A stretch of DNA of 64,000 nucleotides from Paracoccus sp. Z118 (lineage in GTDB: Bacteria > Pseudomonadota > Alphaproteobacteria > Rhodobacterales > Rhodobacteraceae). The stretch spans positions 1 through 64,000 of the forward strand of contig NZ_JAHQZU010000007.1 of NCBI RefSeq assembly GCF_019061185.1, written 5' to 3'. The position numbers were made by a program, and so were the translations under genes. This document shows, piece after piece, positions 34,054-42,784 of this stretch. The first letter of the stretch is position 1; every line of letters begins with the position of its first letter. The notes under the pieces are model-generated. The model ran no database searches. It saw only the letters and a program-made list of their open reading frames with translations, and had not been told where the DNA came from.

Positions 34054-34839
34054 TCAGATTTCAGCGCGCAGGTGGCGCGACAGGAACAGGTCGCTGATCC
34101 GCACCGCGTTCATGCGCGGCGATTCGAAGATCAGGTCGAGCCAGATCTTCTCCAGCCGCTTCTCGTTCATCTCGATCAGATACATGTCGAACTCGGTCAC
34201 CAGCGATTGCGGGTGGCCGGGGTGCAGATCGCCCAGATGGCGCAGAAGCTGGTCGGTGTTCGGCCCGTGACCGACATTCAACCGACCAAAGATATTCATC
34301 GGCCGCTCGACCGAGACGACCGCCGCCAGCCGCACGATATGGCTGCGGGTCAGCCCGTCGAGCGCTTCCGCCGGCAGGTCGATCGAGATCGACAGGAAGC
34401 TGCCGTCGAAACCCAGCGTCTCCAGCAGCAGGCTGTGAGGCGAGAGCTCCGCCGAGGACTTGTTGCGGGCCTGCCGCAGCACCAGCGCGTTCTGCGGGCA
34501 GTCGTGCCAGACCGCCGCCTCGTCGCCCAGCCGGGTGCCGCTGTCCGGGGCGGCGATCCCGCGCGGGGCGATCGGTCCCGCCAGAAACAGCGGCCGCCAG
34601 CGCCAGTCGGTGCCGGCGGGCAGGTCCAGCGGCTCGGCCCCTGGACGCAGTGCGTCGATCCGCCGGTCGGCGCGGGCGACGAGCCGGTTCAGGCTGCGCC
34701 GCAGCGACCGCGCCTCGTCATCGATATCCCGCAGATCGGCCAGCGGCATCCGGCCCACCTGACTGGCAAGCCGCTCCCACCGCCGCGCCGCGCGCGCGCG
34801 CGCAACATCGTCGATCCAGCGGCGGGGGGAGCGGGGCAT
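34054..34839 (-). CDS. Conserved Rhodobacterales protein of unknown function (DUF6478-like)
   Basis: A 261-residue soluble protein. The N-terminus is Arg-rich and helical (RRWERLASQVGRMPLADLRD, SLRRSLNRLVARADRRIDAL); the rest is beta-rich with RPLFLAGPIAPRGIAAPDSG, FDGSFLSISIDLPAEALDGL and ends RLEKIWLDLIFESPRMNAVR. From memory this fits DUF6478, a family seen mainly in Rhodobacterales; the label is tentative. It follows ilvD by 25 bp on the same strand and precedes the coiled-coil protein at 33660. Confidence 0.7.
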   Translation of the reverse strand: MPRSPRRWIDDVARARAARRWERLASQVGRMPLADLRDIDDEARSLRRSLNRLVARADRRIDALRPGAEPLDLPAGTDWRWRPLFLAGPIAPRGIAAPDSGTRLGDEAAVWHDCPQNALVLRQARNKSSAELSPHSLLLETLGFDGSFLSISIDLPAEALDGLTRSHIVRLAAVVSVERPMNIFGRLNVGHGPNTDQLLRHLGDLHPGHPQSLVTEFDMYLIEMNEKRLEKIWLDLIFESPRMNAVRISDLFLSRHLRAEI

Positions 34840-34864
34840 CGGCGGTCCTTACGTGTTCATGGCC

Positions 34865-36598
34865 TTACTGGTCCATGTAGATGTGCGTTTCCACCTTTGC
34901 ACCGGGATGGGTGACAGCACCGTGACGCGCCCCGCCCACAAGCTGCGCATATTTCCACAGCGCGCCCGAGGCATAGTCGGTCTTGCGCGGCCCCGCCCAT
35001 TCGGCGCGGCGGGCGGCCAGCTCGTCATCCGTCAGCGCGACCGAGATCTCGCCCTTGATGGCGTCGATGGTGATCATGTCACCATCCTTCAGCAGCGCGA
35101 TCGGCCCGCCATGCGCTGATTCCGGCCCGACATGGCCGACGCAGAAGCCGCGCGTGGCGCCCGAGAAGCGGCCGTCGGTGATCAGCGCGACCTTCTTGCC
35201 CATCCCCTGCCCCGACAGCGCGGCGGTGGTGGCCAGCATCTCGCGCATCCCCGGCCCGCCCGCAGGGCCTTCGTTGCGGATCACGAACACGCAGCCTTCG
35301 CTATAGCGGCGGTTCTGGACCGCGTCGAACGCGTCCTCCTCGCATTCGAAGACCAGCGCAGGGCCGGTGAAGACCTGATCGGCCTCGCTCATCCCGGCGA
35401 CCTTCACGATGGCGCCTTCGGGGGCGAGGTTGCCGCGCAGGCCGACGACGCCCCCGGTCTGCGTGAGGGGCGTGGCGATGGGGTGGATGACCTTGCCGTC
35501 CGGCTCGCCCCGGATCTCGTCCAGCTCCTCGCCCAGGGTCCGGCCAGACGCGGTCATGCAGTCCAGATGCAGCAGCCCGGCATTCGCCAGTTCCTTCAGC
35601 ACCACCGGCACGCCGCCCACGTCGAACAGGTCCTTGGCGACGTATTCGCCGCCGGGCCGCAGGTTCACGAAGTAGGGCGTGTCGTGGAAGATGTCGCAGA
35701 CGTCGAACAGGTCGAACTCGATCCCCGCCTCATGGGCGATGGCGGGCAGGTGCAGCCCGGCGTTGGTGGAGCCGCCGGTGCAGGCGACGACACGGGCGGC
35801 GTTCTCGAGGCTCTTGCGAGTGACGATGTCGCGGGCGCGGATGTTCTTTTCCAGCAGCTCCATCACCGCCACGCCCGAGGCGTCGCAGAACTGGTCGCGC
35901 GATTCGTAGGGCGCGGGGGCGCCCGAGGAGTTCAGCAGCGCCAGCCCGATCGCCTCGCTCACGCAGGCCATGGTGTTGGCGGTATACTGACCGCCGCAGG
36001 CGCCGGCCGAGGGGCAGGCCAGCTTTTCCATGATCGCCAGCTCCTCGTCGGACAGCAGCCCGGCGGCGTGCTGGCCGGCGGCCTCGAACATGTCCTGCAC
36101 GACGATGTCGCGGCCCTTGTAGCGGCCGGGCAGGATCGAGCCGCCATAGATGAAGACCGAGGGCACGTTCAGCCGCACCATCGCCATCATCATCCCCGGC
36201 AGCGACTTGTCACAGCCCGCAAGCCCCACCAGCGCGTCATAGCAATGGCCGCGCATGGTCAGCTCGACCGTGTCGGCGATGGCGTCTCGCGAGGCGAGCG
36301 AGGACCGCATCCCCTCATGCCCCATCGCGATGCCGTCGGTGACGGTGATGGTGGTGAATTCGCGCGGGGTGCCGCCGCCCTTCTTGACGCCCATCTTCGC
36401 GACCTGCGCCTGACGGTTCAGCGAGATGTTGCAGGGCGCGGCCTCGTTCCAGCAGGTGGCGACGCCGACGATCGGCTGGTGGATTTCATCCTCGGTGATC
36501 CCCATCGCATAGAGATAGCTGCGATGCGCGGCACGCGCCGGCCCCTCGGTCACGTGACGGCTGGGCAGTTTCGACTTGTCGAAGCGCGTGTTGTGCAT
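34865..36598 (-). CDS. ilvD: Dihydroxy-acid dehydratase
   Basis: A 577-residue iron-sulfur enzyme of valine, leucine and isoleucine synthesis. The cluster cysteines are in GVATCWNEAAPCN, LVGLAGCDKSLPGMMMAM and CPSAGACGGQYTANTMACVS; EGMRSSLASRDAIAD and ITDGRFSGATRGFCVGHVGP are further signatures. The start MHNTRFDKSKLPSRH has GAGGGG 9 nt upstream; that ribosome site lies in the 3' arm of a strong leader inverted repeat. The open frame upstream of 36598 is not conserved. Confidence 0.97.
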   Translation of the reverse strand: MHNTRFDKSKLPSRHVTEGPARAAHRSYLYAMGITEDEIHQPIVGVATCWNEAAPCNISLNRQAQVAKMGVKKGGGTPREFTTITVTDGIAMGHEGMRSSLASRDAIADTVELTMRGHCYDALVGLAGCDKSLPGMMMAMVRLNVPSVFIYGGSILPGRYKGRDIVVQDMFEAAGQHAAGLLSDEELAIMEKLACPSAGACGGQYTANTMACVSEAIGLALLNSSGAPAPYESRDQFCDASGVAVMELLEKNIRARDIVTRKSLENAARVVACTGGSTNAGLHLPAIAHEAGIEFDLFDVCDIFHDTPYFVNLRPGGEYVAKDLFDVGGVPVVLKELANAGLLHLDCMTASGRTLGEELDEIRGEPDGKVIHPIATPLTQTGGVVGLRGNLAPEGAIVKVAGMSEADQVFTGPALVFECEEDAFDAVQNRRYSEGCVFVIRNEGPAGGPGMREMLATTAALSGQGMGKKVALITDGRFSGATRGFCVGHVGPESAHGGPIALLKDGDMITIDAIKGEISVALTDDELAARRAEWAGPRKTDYASGALWKYAQLVGGARHGAVTHPGAKVETHIYMDQ

Positions 36599-36600
36599 TG

Positions 36601-36670
36601 GCTTGTCCCCTCTGGCTCGGCCTTGGGAATAGTGCGCCGGGCCAGAGGGGGCAAGCCCGAGCCAGAGGGG
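36601..36670 (-). promoter_or_regulatory. ilvD leader with two alternative anti-ribosome-site arms
   Basis: Reading the minus strand, arm A (36670-36657, CCCCTCTGGCTCGG) is perfectly complementary over 14 bp to arm C (36620-36607), which contains the ilvD ribosome site. Arm B (36656-36641, GCTTGCCCCCTCTGGC) is complementary at 15 of 16 positions to 36616-36601, again covering the ribosome site. A and B are near direct repeats of each other. Either hairpin would hide the site from ribosomes; alternatively the repeats are operator sites. Confidence 0.55.
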
Positions 36671-36846
36671 ATCAGAGCGCGAGAATCCCGCGGCCGCGAC
36701 CGGGTGGCAAACGCGGCGCCACGCCTCCGGCATCGGCGCACCCGCCGCACACCAGCCGGGGACAGCGCCGCCCACCGCCCCGAACGCCTCCGGCAGGTAG
36801 GCCGAGCGATCCCGGCGCGGAACGGATCGGAAGCTGGCTCATCGGG

Positions 36847-37200
36847 TCAGAGCGCGTCGATGGCGTTCAGCTTGGCGGCGCAGATCAGGTCGTTCTCGGT
36901 CAGCCCGCCCGCTGCGTGGGTGGTGAACGTCACCTCGCAATAGCCCCAGCCGAAGCGGATGTCGGGGTGGTGTCCCTGCCGCTCGCCCAGCCACGCGGCG
37001 AGGTTGGCCATCTGCACGGCGCGGGCGAAGCCCTTGACCTCCCACCGGCGCGAGATCGCGGCGGCGTCGGGCGAAAGCGCCCAACCCTCCAACCCGGCGA
37101 GCGCGGCTTCCGCCTCGGCCCGGCCCATCGGGGGCGTGCCGCCCTCGCAGGGCACGCAGTGGCGCGATGCCAGATCGGCAGCCTTGGATGCGTCGGTCAT
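36847..37200 (-). CDS. phhB: 4a-hydroxytetrahydrobiopterin dehydratase
   Basis: A 117-residue pterin-4a-carbinolamine dehydratase (PCD/DCoH fold). The active-site pattern is in LAAWLGERQGHHPDIRFGWG (the two His and the following Pro-Asp) and YCEVTFTTHAAGGLTENDLI. The N-terminal extension with CVPCEGGTPPM is common in bacterial members. It recycles pterin cofactor or has a moonlighting role; no phenylalanine hydroxylase gene is in this window. Confidence 0.93.
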   Translation of the reverse strand: MTDASKAADLASRHCVPCEGGTPPMGRAEAEAALAGLEGWALSPDAAAISRRWEVKGFARAVQMANLAAWLGERQGHHPDIRFGWGYCEVTFTTHAAGGLTENDLICAAKLNAIDAL

Positions 37201-37218
37201 GTGCGATCCTCCTTCATG

Positions 37219-38646
37219 TCACAGCAGCGGCGAGGCCAGCGCGAGGATGTTGTTGCGCATCCTCTGCCACCACGGCCAGGCGCGCACCTCGTCCAGCGTA
37301 ACCCGGCGCGAGCGTTCGATATAGCTCAACTGGCGCAGATCCAGCGCGGCGACGGTGATTGGATCGACGATCAGCATGTTCAGCTCATAGTTCAACTCGA
37401 AGCTGCGGCGGTCCAGATTGGCGCTGCCGATGATCGCCATGCCGCCATCCGCGGTGACGATCTTGGAATGCAGCAGCCCTTCATGGAACAGATGCATCTG
37501 CACCCCTGCGTTCAGCAGGCTGCGCCAGAACCCCTGGCTGGTGGCGGCGACGATGAGCGAATCGTTCTTTCCCGGCAGGATCAGATGAACCTCGACGCCG
37601 CGCCGGGCGGCCGACTTGATGGCGGAATCGAGCGGCTCGTCCGGGACGTAATAGGGCGTGCAGATGACGATCCGGCGCCGCGCGGCGTGGATGAGCGTCG
37701 AGAATGTCTCGGACATCGACCCCGCGTTGCGATCCGGCCCGGTCGGGATCATCTGCGCGGACACGTCGCCATGGCGAATCCCGTCTTCTGGCGCGAGCAG
37801 TTCGGGCAGGTATTCGCCCCCGGCATCCACCCAGTCGACGATGAAGGCGGTCTGCATCTGCCGCACGACCGGCCCCTGCGTCTCGACCATGATGTCGATC
37901 CACGGCGCGAATTCCGGCTTGTGCCGGAAGGCGAGGTCCGCGCAGTTGCGGCTGCCGGTAAAGGCGACGGCCCCGTCGATCAGCACGATCTTGCGGTGGT
38001 TGCGCAGGTCCAGCCGCTGTTCCAGCGCCCGCAGCAGCGGGATGCCGACTGGCAACGCGGCGCGGCATTCCACCCCCGCCTCGACCATCCGGTCCCACCA
38101 GGGCGAGCGCATGAAGGGCCGCGAGCCGACCTCGTCCACGATCACCCGCACCGTGACGCCGCGCTGCGCGGCCCGGATCGCGGCGGCGGCGACCCGCCCG
38201 CCGCTGGCATCGGCCAGCCAGATGTAGAACAGCAGATGGACGTGATCCTGTGCCCCGTCGATCGCCCGGATGATGGGGTCGAAGGCGCTGTCATCCTCGG
38301 CCAGCAGGGCGATGCGATTGCCGCCGACCACCTGCAACCCGCCCACCGCCTGCGCCGACAGGGCGACCGGCACCGCCGCCTCCGGCAGCACGGGCGGCGG
38401 CGGGGCCGAGGCGTCGTAAAGGCGCGAAACCTCGTCCCGCGCGCCGCGGCGGGCGCGCATCTCGGCCCGGCCGACGCGGATCTCTCCGAACAGCACATAG
38501 GCAAGCACGCCGAGCACCGGCACGAGGGAGATGACCAGCACCCAGGCGAGCCGCGCCGACGGCTCCAGCCGGGGCTGCAGCAGCACCCGGACGGCCAGCG
38601 CCAGCACGATCGCGCCGTGAAGATAGAACGAGAAGCTGAAATCCAT
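37219..38646 (-). CDS. cls: Cardiolipin synthase (phospholipase D family)
   Basis: A 475-residue membrane enzyme joining phosphatidylglycerol molecules to cardiolipin. Two N-terminal membrane helices (about 6-24 and 33-53) with a PLD-nuclease N-terminal motif, then two HKD motifs: NHRKIVLIDGAVAFTGSRN and HSKIVTADGGMAIIGSANLD (H-x-K-x4-D). FNYELN-type ending ELNYELNMLIVD fits bacterial Cls. Divergent from accD. Complete. Confidence 0.94.
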   Translation of the reverse strand: MDFSFSFYLHGAIVLALAVRVLLQPRLEPSARLAWVLVISLVPVLGVLAYVLFGEIRVGRAEMRARRGARDEVSRLYDASAPPPPVLPEAAVPVALSAQAVGGLQVVGGNRIALLAEDDSAFDPIIRAIDGAQDHVHLLFYIWLADASGGRVAAAAIRAAQRGVTVRVIVDEVGSRPFMRSPWWDRMVEAGVECRAALPVGIPLLRALEQRLDLRNHRKIVLIDGAVAFTGSRNCADLAFRHKPEFAPWIDIMVETQGPVVRQMQTAFIVDWVDAGGEYLPELLAPEDGIRHGDVSAQMIPTGPDRNAGSMSETFSTLIHAARRRIVICTPYYVPDEPLDSAIKSAARRGVEVHLILPGKNDSLIVAATSQGFWRSLLNAGVQMHLFHEGLLHSKIVTADGGMAIIGSANLDRRSFELNYELNMLIVDPITVAALDLRQLSYIERSRRVTLDEVRAWPWWQRMRNNILALASPLL

Positions 38647-38674
38647 ACGGCACCTAACGAATGGCGGGCGAGAA

Positions 38675-38703
38675 TTGCAATCTGCGACCGTCCGGCCTAT
38701 CTG
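38675..38703 (+). promoter_or_regulatory. Putative sigma-70 promoter of accD-folC
   Basis: TTGCAA (38675-38680), 17-bp spacer, TATCTG (38698-38703), 56 bp before the accD start. Confidence 0.5.
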
Positions 38704-38758
38704 ACCGCAGACCCCGCCGACGCCTCACCCCCGCCGAACGCTTGAAAGGCCCGCCTGG

Positions 38759-39706
38759 ATGAACTGGATCTCGAACTACGTTCGCCCGCGCATCAATTCG
38801 CTGTTTTCGCGGCGCGAAGTTCCAGAGAACCTGTGGACCAAGTGCCCCGAATGCGGGACCATGCTGTTCCACCGCGAACTGGCGGACAATCTGAACGTCT
38901 GCACCAATTGCGACCATCACCTCGCCATCAGCCCCCGCGCGCGCTTCACCGCGTTGTTCGACGGGGGCGTCTTCAACGAGGTGAAGGTGCCCGAGCCGGT
39001 GGCCGACCCGCTCGGCTTCAAGGACCAGAAGAGATATCCCGACCGCATGAAGGCCGCGCAGAAGGCCACCGGCGAGAAGGAGGCGATGCTCGTCGCCGAG
39101 GGCGAGATGGGCCGCACCCCGATCGTCGCCGCCGCGCAGGACTTCGCCTTCATGGGCGGATCGATGGGGATGTATGTCGGCAACGCCATCATCGCCGCCG
39201 CCGAGCGCGCCGTGGCGCTGAAGCGGCCGCTGGTGCTGTTCTCGGCCGCCGGCGGCGCGCGGATGCAGGAAGGCATCCTGTCGCTGATGCAGATGCCGCG
39301 CACCACCGTCGCCGTGCAGATGCTGAAGGAGGCGCGGCTTCCCTACGTCGTCGTCCTGACCCATCCGACCACCGGCGGCGTCACCGCGTCCTACGCGATG
39401 CTGGGCGACGTGCAGATCGCCGAGCCGAATGCGCTGATCTGCTTCGCCGGCCCGCGGGTGATCGAACAGACCATCCGCGAGAAGCTGCCCGAGGGTTTCC
39501 AGCGCGCCGAATACCTGCTGGAACACGGGATGCTGGACCGCGTGACCCATCGCAAGGCGCTGCGCGAGGAGCTGATCTCGATCCTGCGGATGCTGACGCG
39601 GCAATCGGCGCCGATCGCGGGCGACCTGCCGCCGCCCGGCGTGATCCCCACGGCCCTGCCGGCCGAGCCGGAGGCGGCGCCCGAAGCCGCGCCAGCCCAG
39701 ACCTGA
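38759..39706 (+). CDS. accD: Acetyl-CoA carboxylase carboxyltransferase subunit beta
   Basis: A 315-residue subunit of acetyl-CoA carboxylase, first step of fatty-acid synthesis. An N-terminal zinc ribbon has Cys29, Cys32, Cys48 and Cys51 (CPECG...CTNC). The crotonase-like carboxyltransferase core shows [39 protein letters not shown] and [17 protein letters not shown]. The C-terminus adds an Ala/Pro-rich tail. folC follows 11 bp downstream, as in many alphaproteobacteria. Confidence 0.97.
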   Translation: MNWISNYVRPRINSLFSRREVPENLWTKCPECGTMLFHRELADNLNVCTNCDHHLAISPRARFTALFDGGVFNEVKVPEPVADPLGFKDQKRYPDRMKAAQKATGEKEAMLVAEGEMGRTPIVAAAQDFAFMGGSMGMYVGNAIIAAAERAVALKRPLVLFSAAGGARMQEGILSLMQMPRTTVAVQMLKEARLPYVVVLTHPTTGGVTASYAMLGDVQIAEPNALICFAGPRVIEQTIREKLPEGFQRAEYLLEHGMLDRVTHRKALREELISILRMLTRQSAPIAGDLPPPGVIPTALPAEPEAAPEAAPAQT

Positions 39707-39717
39707 AGGGGTGCGAC

Positions 39718-40995
39718 ATGGCGGACACTGCTGATGAGCTGCTGGACCGCCTGACGCGGCTGCACCCCAAGATCATCGACCTGTCGCTGGACCGCATGAA
39801 CGCGCTGCTGGAGGCGCTCGGCCATCCCGAACGCGCCATCGCCCCGGTGATCCATGTCGCCGGGACCAACGGCAAGGGCTCCACCCAGGCGATGATCCGC
39901 GCCGGGCTGGAATCGGCGGGGCTGCGGGTGAACGCCTATACCTCGCCGCATCTCGCCCGCTTCAACGAGCGCATCCGCCTGCCGACCGGCGACATCCCCG
40001 ACGATCTGCTGGCCGAAACGCTGGCAGAGGTGGAGGAGGTGAACGCCGGCTGTCCCATCACCTTCTTCGAGGTGACGACCGCCGCCGCCTTCCTCGCCTT
40101 CTCGCGCGTTCAGGCGGATTACACGCTGCTGGAGGTCGGGCTCGGCGGGCGGCTGGACGCGACCAACGTCATCAAGAAGCCGCGCCTGACGGCCATCACC
40201 CCCATCAGCATCGACCACACCCAGTATCTTGGCGACACGATGGCGCAGATCGCCCGCGAGAAAGCGGGCATCCTCAAGCGCGGCGTGCCCTGCATCGTGG
40301 GCCGCCAGCACGACGAGGCGCTGGCCGCCATCGAGGCCCGCGCGGGCCTGCTCGGCTGTCCGCTGTCGGTGCGGGGCCAACACTGGATGATCACGCGCGA
40401 GGGCGACGCGCTGGTCTTCCAGGACGAGCGGGGGCTGCTCGACCTGCCGCTGCCGTGTCTGCCCGGCCCGCACCAGATCGACAACGCGGGCACCGCCATC
40501 GCCGCGCTGCGCGAGCTTGGTCTGGGGCAGGACGAAGCGGCGGCGGCGATGACCCGCGCCGCCTGGCCCGCGCGGATGCAGCGCATGACTCATGGGCCGC
40601 TGGCCATGGCGGCAGAGCGGCACGGCTGCGAATTGTGGCTGGACGGCGGCCATAACCCCGCGGGCGCCGAGGCGGTCGCGGCGACGCTGGCGGCGCTGCC
40701 GCGCAAGCCGACGCATCTGATCTGCGGGATGCTGAACACCAAGGACGTGCTGGGCTACATGCGCCCGCTGGCGGCCGAGGCCGAGAGCCTGACGGCGATC
40801 CCGATCCCCGGAGAGCCGAACACCCTGCCCGCGGCGGAAACCGCAGCGGTCGCGGCCGAGGCCGGCTTGCCGGCGACGACGGCCAGCGACGTGCAGGCCG
40901 CGGTCGAGGAACTCGCCGCCGCCCATCCCGGCGCCCGGCTGCTGATCTGCGGCTCGCTGTATCTCGCCGGGCGCGTTTTGCGCGAGAACGGCTAG
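39718..40995 (+). CDS. folC: Bifunctional folylpolyglutamate/dihydrofolate synthase
   Basis: A 425-residue Mur-ligase-like enzyme adding glutamate to (dihydro)folates. The P-loop is HVAGTNGKGSTQAMI, followed by AYTSPHLARFNERIRL, YTLLEVGLGGRLDATNV, ITPISIDHTQYLGDTMAQIA with EKAGILKRGVPCI, and ELWLDGGHNPAGAEAV in the C-terminal domain. Starts 11 bp after accD with GAAGGGG as ribosome site. Complete. Confidence 0.96.
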   Translation: MADTADELLDRLTRLHPKIIDLSLDRMNALLEALGHPERAIAPVIHVAGTNGKGSTQAMIRAGLESAGLRVNAYTSPHLARFNERIRLPTGDIPDDLLAETLAEVEEVNAGCPITFFEVTTAAAFLAFSRVQADYTLLEVGLGGRLDATNVIKKPRLTAITPISIDHTQYLGDTMAQIAREKAGILKRGVPCIVGRQHDEALAAIEARAGLLGCPLSVRGQHWMITREGDALVFQDERGLLDLPLPCLPGPHQIDNAGTAIAALRELGLGQDEAAAAMTRAAWPARMQRMTHGPLAMAAERHGCELWLDGGHNPAGAEAVAATLAALPRKPTHLICGMLNTKDVLGYMRPLAAEAESLTAIPIPGEPNTLPAAETAAVAAEAGLPATTASDVQAAVEELAAAHPGARLLICGSLYLAGRVLRENG

Positions 40996-40998
40996 GGA

Positions 40999-41012
40999 CA
41001 GGACGCGTCCTG
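40999..41012. repeat. Perfect 14-bp palindrome after folC
   Basis: CAGGACGCGTCCTG, starting 3 bp after the folC stop, with another GTCCTG half-site 5 bp on. It has no loop or T-tract, so it is not a normal terminator; it could be a dimeric protein site or chance. Confidence 0.3.
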
Positions 41013-41033
41013 GTCAGTCCTGGCTATCCTTCC

Positions 41034-41180
41034 TCAGGCGAGGATGAGGATGATGTCTGCGATTATCCCTGTCGACGCGAACCAAGCGCTGATCAATGCG
41101 AGCAGGGCCTTGGCGGGCGGGGATGTCCATCCGGTCTCCTTCCGACGACCGTAGAGGATCGCGAGAGCGATGGTCATCAT
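41034..41180 (-). CDS. Possible 48-residue membrane protein
   Basis: Too small to be obvious, but the frame reads MMTIALAILYGRRKETGWTS then ALLALISAWFASTGIIADII and a hydrophobic end, giving two potential short membrane segments around a basic/Trp loop. It has more A/T-rich codons than the neighbours and no clear ribosome site. It occupies an otherwise empty 290-bp gap between folC and zapE. I do not recognise it; it may be a real small protein or a fragment. Confidence 0.3.
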   Translation of the reverse strand: MMTIALAILYGRRKETGWTSPPAKALLALISAWFASTGIIADIILILA

Positions 41181-41285
41181 TGCGCCCGCAATTTGCGGGA
41201 TCGCCTTGAGGTCAACCGACGCGCAGGGTTCGAGGCAGAGAGCGCGGCCGCTCGGAGGACCGCTCAGGCGGCCAAGGGATCGGCT

Positions 41286-42425
41286 CTATGGGGTGGCGCC
41301 CGTCTCGTCCCCTTCCGGCTTGCCCCAGTCGGCGGCGCGCATCTCGCGCAGGCGGCTCGCGGTGCGCTCGAACTCGAAGCTGCCGGTGCCGGAGGTGTAA
41401 AGCCGCTCCGGCTCATCGGCGGCGCTGGCGAAGACGCGGACCTTCGCCTCGTAGAGCGCGTCCACCAGCGTCACGAACCGCTTGGCCGCGTCGAAGTTCT
41501 GCGATCCCAGCCGGGGAATCCCGTCGATCAGCAGCACGTCCACCGCATCCGCGACCGCAAGATAATCCGCCGGCCCCAGCGGCTTGCCGCAGAGATCCTG
41601 GAATCCCGCCCGCGCGACCCGGCCGTCCGCGGCAGGCAGTTCCACCTTCCGCCCCATCACGGACAGATGCAGCGGCTCCGGCTCGGCGCAGTCGGTCAGG
41701 TCGTCCCAAGCGGCGTCCAGCGCCCGCTTCGCCAGCGCGTCGTCGGGGGTGAACCACACCTGCTCGCCGCCGGCCCGGCCCTGCCGGTGGTCGCGGTCGC
41801 TTTCCAGATGCACCACCTCCAGCCGCTGCCGGATCAGCGCGATGAAGGGCAGAAAGAGCTGCCGGTTCAGCCCGTGCTTGTAAAGGTCTTCGGGCACCCG
41901 GTTCGAGGTCGTGACCACCGTCACGCCGGCGTCGAACAGAAGCTGAAACAGCCGCCCCACGATCATCGCGTCGGCAATGTCGGTGATCTGCATCTCGTCG
42001 AAGCACAGCAGCCGGGTTTCAGCGGCGATCCGCTCGGCCACCGGGCGCACGGTGTCCTGCGCCGAGGTCCTGCGCGCCTCGGCCAGGCCCGCCTGCACCT
42101 CCTGCATGAATTCGTGGAAATGGACGCGGCGCTTGGCGGCGATGGGCGCCGCCTCCATCGTCAGGTCCATCAGCATCGACTTGCCGCGCCCGACCCCGCC
42201 CCAGAGGTAAAGCCCGCGCACGCCCGACGCGGGCTGGGGGGCGGAGCCGCCGAACAGCCGTCCTAGCCAGCGCTTGCCCTGCGGCGCCGGGGCTGGGGCC
42301 TTCGCCAGCTCCCGCACGATCCGGTCGAGCATCGGCAGCACGCGGCGCTGGGCGGCGTCGTCCTTGATCCGCCCGTCATGGGCGGCGGCGTCGTAAAGTC
42401 GGGTGACGGAGGGTTGCGCTGACAT
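41286..42425 (-). CDS. zapE: Cell division protein ZapE (AFG1-like ATPase)
   Basis: A 379-residue P-loop ATPase. Walker A is LYLWGGVGRGKSMLMD, Walker B RLLCFDEMQITDIADAM; VHFHEFMQEV and TVVTTSNRVPEDLYKHGLNR (sensor/Arg region) are family signatures, and the C-terminus has YTSGTGSFEFERTASRLREM. ZapE-type proteins act at the division ring in E. coli; the eukaryotic relative AFG1 works in mitochondrial quality control. Start at 42425 (MSAQPSVTRLYDAAA) by homology. Confidence 0.94.
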   Translation of the reverse strand: MSAQPSVTRLYDAAAHDGRIKDDAAQRRVLPMLDRIVRELAKAPAPAPQGKRWLGRLFGGSAPQPASGVRGLYLWGGVGRGKSMLMDLTMEAAPIAAKRRVHFHEFMQEVQAGLAEARRTSAQDTVRPVAERIAAETRLLCFDEMQITDIADAMIVGRLFQLLFDAGVTVVTTSNRVPEDLYKHGLNRQLFLPFIALIRQRLEVVHLESDRDHRQGRAGGEQVWFTPDDALAKRALDAAWDDLTDCAEPEPLHLSVMGRKVELPAADGRVARAGFQDLCGKPLGPADYLAVADAVDVLLIDGIPRLGSQNFDAAKRFVTLVDALYEAKVRVFASAADEPERLYTSGTGSFEFERTASRLREMRAADWGKPEGDETGATP

Positions 42426-42784
42426 GGGGTTCCCGTGCCAAATGCCGGCCGCCGCCGCAAGGGGGCTTTGGCGGCGCGGGGACTTGCGAGCGTTCATTCG
42501 GGCCGCATGGGAGAGGCAGATGAACAGCCACGCGGCGCTTGACCCCGACACGGCTGGCCATCGTGCCTGCTTCGAGGCGCAGCGCGGAATGGTTGGCTGA
42601 ACCGGCTGACTGGAAACCACCCGGCAGGTTGGCGCGACGGTCCGCCCGCTCATTGACGCCGCCCCGGTCCCGCAACGGCGGCTGTTCCCCGCCGGTAGTT
42701 CTCGCGGCTCAACGGGGCGAACCTGATCACCCCGCCTTACGGGGGCGGTTCCGCACCCTGATGAAGCTGATGCTGCGCTGAGCC
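42426..42784. other. Gap with no recognisable gene
   Basis: These 359 bp between zapE and the ABC exporter hold only short frames. The plus-strand tail RFRTLMKLMLR ending at 42781 looks faintly like a gene end, but no upstream part is readable. No repeat or RNA was found. Confidence 0.45.

Noticed and set aside
36601-36670. Known riboswitch or amino-acid leader-peptide attenuator before ilvD
   Set aside because: No leader frame rich in Val, Leu or Ile codons and no terminator T-tract were found, so only alternative pairing over the ribosome site is claimed.
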